A stretch of DNA of 64,000 nt from Algorimicrobium sp002414705. GTDB taxonomy: Bacteria > Bacteroidota > Bacteroidia > Flavobacteriales > Flavobacteriaceae. Shown here piece after piece: positions 58,701-64,000 of the stretch; the stretch's first letter is position 1, and each line of letters opens with the position of its first letter. Below the pieces are notes generated by a model. The model did not search any database, was not told where the DNA came from, and saw only the letters and a program-made list of their open reading frames with translations. The DNA lies in contig CAXAUF010000010.1 of the NCBI GenBank assembly GCA_963972425.1, positions 3,846 to 67,845 on the forward strand, written 5' to 3'. The position numbers were made by a program, and so were the translations under genes.

Positions 58701-60572
58701 TTATCGTCCCATATACACTAATAACACCGAAATATCACTAGGCGAAACACCACTTATTCGTGATGCTTGAGATATGGTTACAGGTTGAATTTTATTTAGT
58801 TTTTCCCGAGCTTCTGTGCTCATAGATTGCAGTCCAGAATAATCAAAATTCTTGGGTATTTTGATGTTTTCTAGCCTACTTAATTTATCAGCATTATTCT
58901 TTTCTTTATTAATATAACCAGCATATTTAACTTGAATTTCAGCTTGCTCAATTTCTTCAGTATCTAAATTATTATCTAAAACATAAGCATCTACACTTGC
59001 CACTTTTCTCATATCATTTATCGTGATATTTGGTCGCGCAAATATTTTAAACATCTTATCAGACTGCGTCATTGGTGCCGAATCATTCGCCTCTAAAATA
59101 GGATTAATCTCTTCTGGCTTAACACTTGTATCTCTAAAAAAATCGACAAAAGCTTCTGCTCTTTCGTGCTTTTCTTCCATGCGTTTCAAACGCTTTTCTG
59201 ACGCTAACCCTAAATTAAAAGATAAAGGCGTTAACCTAATATCTGCATTATCTTGACGCAATAAGGTTCTATATTCTGCTCGTGATGTAAACATTCTATA
59301 CGGCTCTTCAGTCCCTTTAGTAATCAAATCGTCTACTAAAACACCTATATAAGCTTCACTTCGAGTTAGAATAAAAGGATCGCGTTCTTGTACTTTTAAG
59401 CTCGCATTTATTCCAGCCATTAACCCTTGCGAAGCTGCTTCTTCATAACCCGTAGTTCCATTAATTTGACCTGCGAAATACAAACCTTCTACTAACTTAG
59501 TTTCTAAAGTATGTTGTAATTGTGTCGGCGGGAAATAATCATATTCAATAGCATATCCTGGACGGAAAAATTTCACATTTTCAAAACCTGCCACTGAACG
59601 CAAAGCTTTAAATTGTACATCTTCTGGCAAGGATGTAGAAAAACCATTTACATAATACTCTACCGTATCCCAACCCTCTGGTTCTACAAATAATTGATGT
59701 CTATCCTTATCAGCGAAACGATTAATTTTATCTTCAATAGACGGACAATAGCGTGGCCCTAAACTTTGAATGCGACCATTAAACATGGGTGATCTATCAA
59801 AACCTTCGCGAAGTAAATCATGAACTTCATTACTGGTATACGTTAAATGGCAAGAACGTTGTTTGGTTAACGGTTTTGTAACATCCAAATACGAGAATTT
59901 TTCTGGAACAGCATCACCAGGTTGTTCTACCATTTTAGAAAAATCCAACGAACGTCCATCTACACGAGGAGGCGTTCCTGTTTTCATTCTACCAGATTCA
60001 AAACCTAACTGAACAAGTTGTTCGGTGATTCCTGTTGCAGCGCGTTCGCCTGCTCGTCCACCTCCAAAATTTTTATCACCTATATGAATTAAACCATTTA
60101 AAAACGTCCCATTTGTCAATACGACACTTTTACATTTAATTTCAATTCCTAATGATGTTTTAACACCAACTACTTTATGATTTTCTACGATTAAGACAGA
60201 AACCATTTCTTGATAAAAGTCCAAATTCTTGGTTTGCTCCAACATGTTTCTCCAGTCTTCAGCAAAACGCATACGGTCACTTTGTACGCGTGGACTCCAC
60301 ATTGCTGGACCTTTTGATTTATTGAGCATTTTAAACTGAATAGCCGATGTATCACTTACAATACCACTATAACCACCAAGCGCATCTATTTCACGAACAA
60401 TCTGACCTTTTGCAATTCCACCCATGGCAGGATTGCAAGACATTTGCGCTATGTTTTGCAAATTCATGGTTATAAGCAGCGTTTTGCTCCCCATATTAGC
60501 AGCAGCAGCAGCGGCTTCGCTACCTGCGTGACCACCTCCTACTACTATTACATCGTAAACTTCGTTAAACAT
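58701..60572 (-). CDS. mnmG: tRNA uridine-5-carboxymethylaminomethyl(34) synthesis enzyme MnmG (GidA)
   Basis: This is a 623-residue FAD enzyme that, with MnmE, modifies U34 of several tRNAs. The FAD motif is VIVVGGGHAGSEAAAAA (near residue 9). SCNPAMGGIAKGQIVREIDALGG (in part), NGTFLNGLIHIG, PGYAIEYDYFPPTQL and GQINGTTGYEEAASQG are all conserved, and the C-terminal helical domain binding MnmE is intact. Length is standard. It is bracketed by two parS-like palindromes, which fits its frequent position near the replication origin. The ATG at 60572 follows a near-consensus -7 box (TAAATTTA, 60579-60586) that lies next to the second parS-like site. Confidence 0.98.
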   Translation of the reverse strand: MFNEVYDVIVVGGGHAGSEAAAAAANMGSKTLLITMNLQNIAQMSCNPAMGGIAKGQIVREIDALGGYSGIVSDTSAIQFKMLNKSKGPAMWSPRVQSDRMRFAEDWRNMLEQTKNLDFYQEMVSVLIVENHKVVGVKTSLGIEIKCKSVVLTNGTFLNGLIHIGDKNFGGGRAGERAATGITEQLVQLGFESGRMKTGTPPRVDGRSLDFSKMVEQPGDAVPEKFSYLDVTKPLTKQRSCHLTYTSNEVHDLLREGFDRSPMFNGRIQSLGPRYCPSIEDKINRFADKDRHQLFVEPEGWDTVEYYVNGFSTSLPEDVQFKALRSVAGFENVKFFRPGYAIEYDYFPPTQLQHTLETKLVEGLYFAGQINGTTGYEEAASQGLMAGINASLKVQERDPFILTRSEAYIGVLVDDLITKGTEEPYRMFTSRAEYRTLLRQDNADIRLTPLSFNLGLASEKRLKRMEEKHERAEAFVDFFRDTSVKPEEINPILEANDSAPMTQSDKMFKIFARPNITINDMRKVASVDAYVLDNNLDTEEIEQAEIQVKYAGYINKEKNNADKLSRLENIKIPKNFDYSGLQSMSTEAREKLNKIQPVTISQASRISGVSPSDISVLLVYMGR

Positions 60573-60597
60573 GTCTACTAAATTTATTTATTTGAAT

Positions 60598-60613
60598 TGT
60601 TCCACGTGGAACA
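60598..60613. promoter_or_regulatory. parS: parS-like chromosome partitioning site 2
   Basis: TGTTCCACGTGGAACA is a perfect 16-bp palindrome with the classic parS core, 26 bases upstream of the mnmG start codon. It lies just upstream of the presumed -7 box of mnmG, so ParB binding there could also affect mnmG transcription. Confidence 0.85.
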
Positions 60614-60688
60614 ATAGATTTATCGTTTTGTTTTTTCTTCAGAAACTAAAAGAATTCCCAAATAAAAAGTCTGCAAATATACGATATA

Positions 60689-61108
60689 TTATGAGATATC
60701 TTTTAGTAGTTTCAGATAGTGATTTTCCATACTTCTCATAGCTTTAGATTCAGCTTCAGTTTTGTCTTTATAACCACAGTAATGTAACACACCATGAACC
60801 ATGACGCGATGTAACTCGTCACTAAAACTCACCTTAAAATCGGCCGCATTATCTGCTACACGTTCTGTGGAAATATATACATCACCTTGTATGATATTTC
60901 CTACAGTGTAATCAAAACTAATCACATCTGTTAAGGTGTCGTGATCCAAATATTCCACATTCAAATTGTGTAGATAATCATCATCACAAAATATATAATT
61001 GATTTCACCCAATTCAAAATCTTCAGAAACAATGACACGTTCTATCCACGTTTGTAGTTTATGGATATTTTCTATTTCAAAATCGTTTTCGTAATTAAAA
61101 CTAATCAT
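60689..61108 (-). CDS. ybeY: rRNA maturation endoribonuclease YbeY
   Basis: This is a 139-residue metalloprotein of the UPF0054/YbeY family, needed for 16S rRNA 3'-end processing and ribosome quality control. The zinc-binding motif is HGVLHYCGYKDKTEAE near residue 105. The third ligand position is Asp in place of the common His (GYKD for GYDH), a known variant in Bacteroidota. LNVEYLDHDTLTDVISF near residue 50 is the other conserved block. It overlaps the DUF4175 gene upstream by eight bases. The gap to mnmG (116 bases) holds a parS-like site. Confidence 0.95.
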   Translation of the reverse strand: MISFNYENDFEIENIHKLQTWIERVIVSEDFELGEINYIFCDDDYLHNLNVEYLDHDTLTDVISFDYTVGNIIQGDVYISTERVADNAADFKVSFSDELHRVMVHGVLHYCGYKDKTEAESKAMRSMENHYLKLLKDIS

Positions 61109-64000
61109 TGGCTTTCTTAAAATACTCTTGTACTTTCTTTTTATAAATGGGTTGCAAAGGTAAACTTTGACGATTTAAAATCTCTGTTGTGTTGAAATAT
61201 TCTTTTGCTGTTGGTATTTGATTATTGGTATTATTTTGAAAATCCTTACGGTTGGTTTCAGATTTTCGCTTGGTATCCTCGCCTTGCTGCATGGTTGCAT
61301 TCTCCATTTTTAATAATTGATGCTGTAAATTCATCATTTTTTGAAGCGTTTGATTAGTAAACCCTTTATTTAGCAAATCCATTTCTACCTCTTCCATCTG
61401 TTTTAAAATAGCATTGCCAACTCCATTTTTTCCTTCTTTTGCTAATTTATCTTGTAAGGCTTGACGGATTTCCTGTTGTTGCTGGTATATTCTAAATAAT
61501 TCACCTTTACTTATTTCACTGCCTTCTCCTTCACCCATTTGGCTACCTTGCTGTTTTCCTTCGTTACCTTGTTCCCCCTCTTTACCGCTTTTGCCATCCT
61601 CACCAGGTTTATCACCTTCTTTTTTACCCTTTTCACCCTTTTCTCCTTCGTCTTTAGGCTCACCTTGCTCACCTTTCTTCATGCCATCTTGCATTTCCTT
61701 ATTAAGCTCCTCTTGACTCTTAATAATATCGGGCAAACCTTGCTCTGGTTTTCCACCACTACCAGCTCCAGAGGATTGCATCTGCATCTGCATTTGGTTC
61801 ATAATATCACTCAAAAAATTGGCTAAATTATTAGCGGCTGTTATCGTGTATTGTTGATTAGCAATTCCTTGATATAATCTATTTTCTGAAAACTGTTCTA
61901 GTGATTTGTCGATATTAAAAAACACGTCTGAAATCTCTTTATTTACCGATTCTGAAAGTTTTGGCTGACGTAAGGATAAGGCAAATAAACTATCATCAAT
62001 ATGTGAGAAATGTTCCTTTAAATCATTCTGCTTACGTAAGTAGGTGGCATATTTATTGTGATTAATTTCAATTCCTTTAAAACGATCCATTAAATGTTCT
62101 TGGTCGAAAGAAAACAGAATCAAATTATCTAAAATTTGGCGCAACATCTCTAAATCTTCTTGCATTTGCTCACCACCTCCACCTTGCATGGCCATTTTCA
62201 TCTTTTCGCCCATTTGCTTCATTTTCTCTGCAGCCTGCTTTTGCTTCTTTTGGGCATTTTGCTGATTTTTTTCAGCATCTTCTTCTTGACTTTGCTCTTC
62301 GTTTTCTTGTTTTTCGCCTAACTCATCAGACGCTTCTTGTTGGTCTTTTTTAATGGATTCCTCTTGCTTTTCGTCATTTGGAACATCCATAGGCTGTTTT
62401 AAATCTTGATTATCTTTATGTAAGTCTTCCAAAGCTTTTTCAAAATCTTCGAACCTTTTATTTAATTCGTCCTGTTCTTCTTTGGTGTTTTTTTCTTCAG
62501 ATTCTTCGGAAAGCTTTTCTTGTTCTTCAGCTAATTTTTCAAGATCCTGTTGTAGCTTTTCTAATTTTTTAGCCACATAATATCGTTTGGTCAATTCCAG
62601 TAATTGCTCTAAACTCCGTTTCTGATTCTTATTTTGCTTGGCGAGTTCTTCTAATTTTTGAGTTAACTCCTCTTTATTAATTTTCTCTTGTAATTTTTCT
62701 AGCTCCTCCAAAAGTTTTTCATCTTTTTTAAGCTGCTCTTCATTTTCTTTTAACCGCTCCTTTAAATCCTCCTTAAATGTGTCTTCTTCTTTATTTTCCT
62801 TTTGAAATTCTTCTAAATTTTCTTCCAATTTCTTATTGAAATTCTTCATCATTTCCTCTTGTTCTTTTTGACGTTTAAGGAAATTTTCGAATTTCTTTTT
62901 ATCGTTGAAATTCAATTCAGATTTTTCTTTTTGTGTTTTAGAAAGTTCTTCCAACTCTTTTTCACGCTCGCTCATTTTCTCTAAAGACTTATTTAAATCC
63001 TTAATGGTTTCGTTTTGCTGTTGAAGTTGTTTGTCCTCGGTTTCGTCCTTCGTTAACTTTCTATATGAGAAAATTTTACTTTTGGTACTCTTAAAATTAT
63101 TAATCGCATCGTTATCAAAAACCTGAAAATATAAATCGTAGCTCACACCTTCTGTTAGTTCTAAATTGTTGGGAAAAGCCGTTATAAATTCACCTACATT
63201 ACCATTTGAAATCGGAATAGCTTCCGATCTAATTTGCTTTTCATCAGCTGACGGATAATACACCAATTGTAATTTACGTAAGCCATAATCATCAGTTGCT
63301 TGACCATAGAAATACATGCTTTGTTGGTTGATGCTATCTATTTCCATTTTCACGCGCAATTCTGGATACGCATCTTTAATAACATCTATTGAAAAGGCTA
63401 AACGTTCATAATCTTTTAAGGATGTATTGCTAGTTGAAATAATATAATCAAAGGCATTATAAACGGTTTTTGTTAGGTTGAAATCACCCGTTTTTTCTGA
63501 AGCAAATTGCAACGTATCAATTGTATATAATTGTACGTTTTCCGTAGCTTTTGTTTGTAAATTCCACGATACTTTGGTGCCTTGTGGAATAACAGCGTTT
63601 CCAGTTCCTGTTAACGTTTCATCAGCTTTATTCACATAAGATGGATAATCTAAAAACATCTCAAAACCTATTATGGATGGGACTTCCGATACTTTAAGCA
63701 CATACGGTTTTGACGTTACCGAATTGGCAATAAGCTGAAACTCGACATCATTTTTCAAACGACTAAAGGTAAACTCAAAGTCGCCAGCACCTTTTTGTTG
63801 CAAAAAATAGGTTTCATTATTATAGGTGATTTTGGCGTTTTCTGGAATCACATCACCAACGGTTTTGACTTGTAAAATAAAGTCTTTGTTTTCAGTTGCC
63901 GTAAGATTTTCATTAACCACAAAAAACTGAAAAGGTGCAGGTGGCTCATACGCTGTGTTATGATTTACCACGCGATTATAACTGTCGCTAAACCAACTTA
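61101..64000 (-). CDS. DUF4175 family protein, N-terminus cut by window edge
   Basis: At least 966 residues are visible and the frame stays open to the right edge, so the true start is outside. A beta-rich periplasmic part (about the first 310 residues seen) is followed by a very long charged coiled-coil region (about residues 310-580) rich in E, K and Q. A helical domain comes next (about 600-740), then a low-complexity G/E/K/Q linker (for example GEQGEPKDEGEKGEKGKKEG) and a C-terminal helical tail. The family (DUF4175) of about 1100 residues, with N-terminal membrane helices, is conserved in Bacteroidota. Function is unknown, and it may be a cell-envelope scaffold. It overlaps ybeY by eight bases. 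Confidence 0.85.
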   Translation of the reverse strand, partial: SWFSDSYNRVVNHNTAYEPPAPFQFFVVNENLTATENKDFILQVKTVGDVIPENAKITYNNETYFLQQKGAGDFEFTFSRLKNDVEFQLIANSVTSKPYVLKVSEVPSIIGFEMFLDYPSYVNKADETLTGTGNAVIPQGTKVSWNLQTKATENVQLYTIDTLQFASEKTGDFNLTKTVYNAFDYIISTSNTSLKDYERLAFSIDVIKDAYPELRVKMEIDSINQQSMYFYGQATDDYGLRKLQLVYYPSADEKQIRSEAIPISNGNVGEFITAFPNNLELTEGVSYDLYFQVFDNDAINNFKSTKSKIFSYRKLTKDETEDKQLQQQNETIKDLNKSLEKMSEREKELEELSKTQKEKSELNFNDKKKFENFLKRQKEQEEMMKNFNKKLEENLEEFQKENKEEDTFKEDLKERLKENEEQLKKDEKLLEELEKLQEKINKEELTQKLEELAKQNKNQKRSLEQLLELTKRYYVAKKLEKLQQDLEKLAEEQEKLSEESEEKNTKEEQDELNKRFEDFEKALEDLHKDNQDLKQPMDVPNDEKQEESIKKDQQEASDELGEKQENEEQSQEEDAEKNQQNAQKKQKQAAEKMKQMGEKMKMAMQGGGGEQMQEDLEMLRQILDNLILFSFDQEHLMDRFKGIEINHNKYATYLRKQNDLKEHFSHIDDSLFALSLRQPKLSESVNKEISDVFFNIDKSLEQFSENRLYQGIANQQYTITAANNLANFLSDIMNQMQMQMQSSGAGSGGKPEQGLPDIIKSQEELNKEMQDGMKKGEQGEPKDEGEKGEKGKKEGDKPGEDGKSGKEGEQGNEGKQQGSQMGEGEGSEISKGELFRIYQQQQEIRQALQDKLAKEGKNGVGNAILKQMEEVEMDLLNKGFTNQTLQKMMNLQHQLLKMENATMQQGEDTKRKSETNRKDFQNNTNNQIPTAKEYFNTTEILNRQSLPLQPIYKKKVQEYFKKAND

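Noticed and set aside
60689..61108. Inactive YbeY because the third zinc ligand is Asp rather than His
   Set aside because: This variant is usual in Bacteroidota, and the rest of the motif is intact.
61539..61826. Hydrophobic plus-strand open frame that looks like a membrane protein
   Set aside because: It is the antisense of the E/K/Q-rich low-complexity region of DUF4175; such regions give Phe/Leu-rich false frames.

Overview
The window looks like chromosomal DNA from a marine-type member of the Flavobacteriaceae (Bacteroidota). It is AT-rich and has many -7 boxes of the Bacteroidota form TAnnTTTG. It carries gene families that are largely confined to this group (DUF6168, DUF6427, DUF6341, DUF6909, DUF4837, DUF5687, DUF4175), the type IX secretion lipoprotein PorW/SprE, and a secreted protein with a type IX C-terminal sorting domain. 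Two perfect palindromes of the parS type flank mnmG, so the right end probably lies in the origin-proximal part of the chromosome. I see no rRNA, tRNA, CRISPR array, phage or transposase.

Layout. 1-3738: start of an ATP synthase operon (bactofilin, AtpZ/AtpI-like, DUF6168, atpB) behind porW/sprE. 3843-7769: a PadR-controlled ABC exporter operon. 7869-14173: housekeeping genes (a ferredoxin-type reductase, GT9 glycosyltransferase, DUF4254, upp, DUF6427, DUF6341, purD). 14172-46854: a 33-kb surface polysaccharide locus. 46860-57048: conserved flavobacterial genes (DUF6909, GH3-type ligase, M23 peptidase, tatA, DUF4837, LysM transglycosylase, pgk, holB, OmpH/Skp-like). 57281-64000: methyltransferase, lipoprotein, mnmG, ybeY and a partial DUF4175 gene.

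The polysaccharide locus encodes sugar-nucleotide synthesis (dTDP-rhamnose by rfbBADC, UDP-ManNAcA by wecB/wecC, UDP-GlcA by ugd, UDP-xylose by a UXS-type decarboxylase). It also encodes a polyprenyl-phosphate sugar transferase that starts the repeat unit, several glycosyltransferases, a Wzx-type flippase, three polymerase/ligase-type membrane proteins and a chain-length-regulator-like protein. Modification genes include an MBOAT/SGNH O-acylation pair and a polysaccharide deacetylase-like protein. A complete sulfate-activation set (cysD, cysN, cysC, cysQ) lies beside a sulfotransferase. There is no PAPS reductase here, so the cluster reads as a sulfation module for the polysaccharide rather than a cysteine pathway.

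Three genes in the locus are visibly damaged or switchable. The MBOAT gene is split by one missing base at a 7-base homopolymer. The secreted PQQ-type sugar dehydrogenase gene has a one-base frameshift. A 3' fragment of a flippase gene, paralogous to the intact one nearby, lies on the far side of the dehydrogenase gene. These make 25.6-32.7 kb the most plastic part of the window. I found no wholly new system. The best leads are the sulfation module with its two uncharacterised members, the homopolymer-split acyltransferase and the PadR/ABC operon with two paralogous sensor-like membrane proteins.
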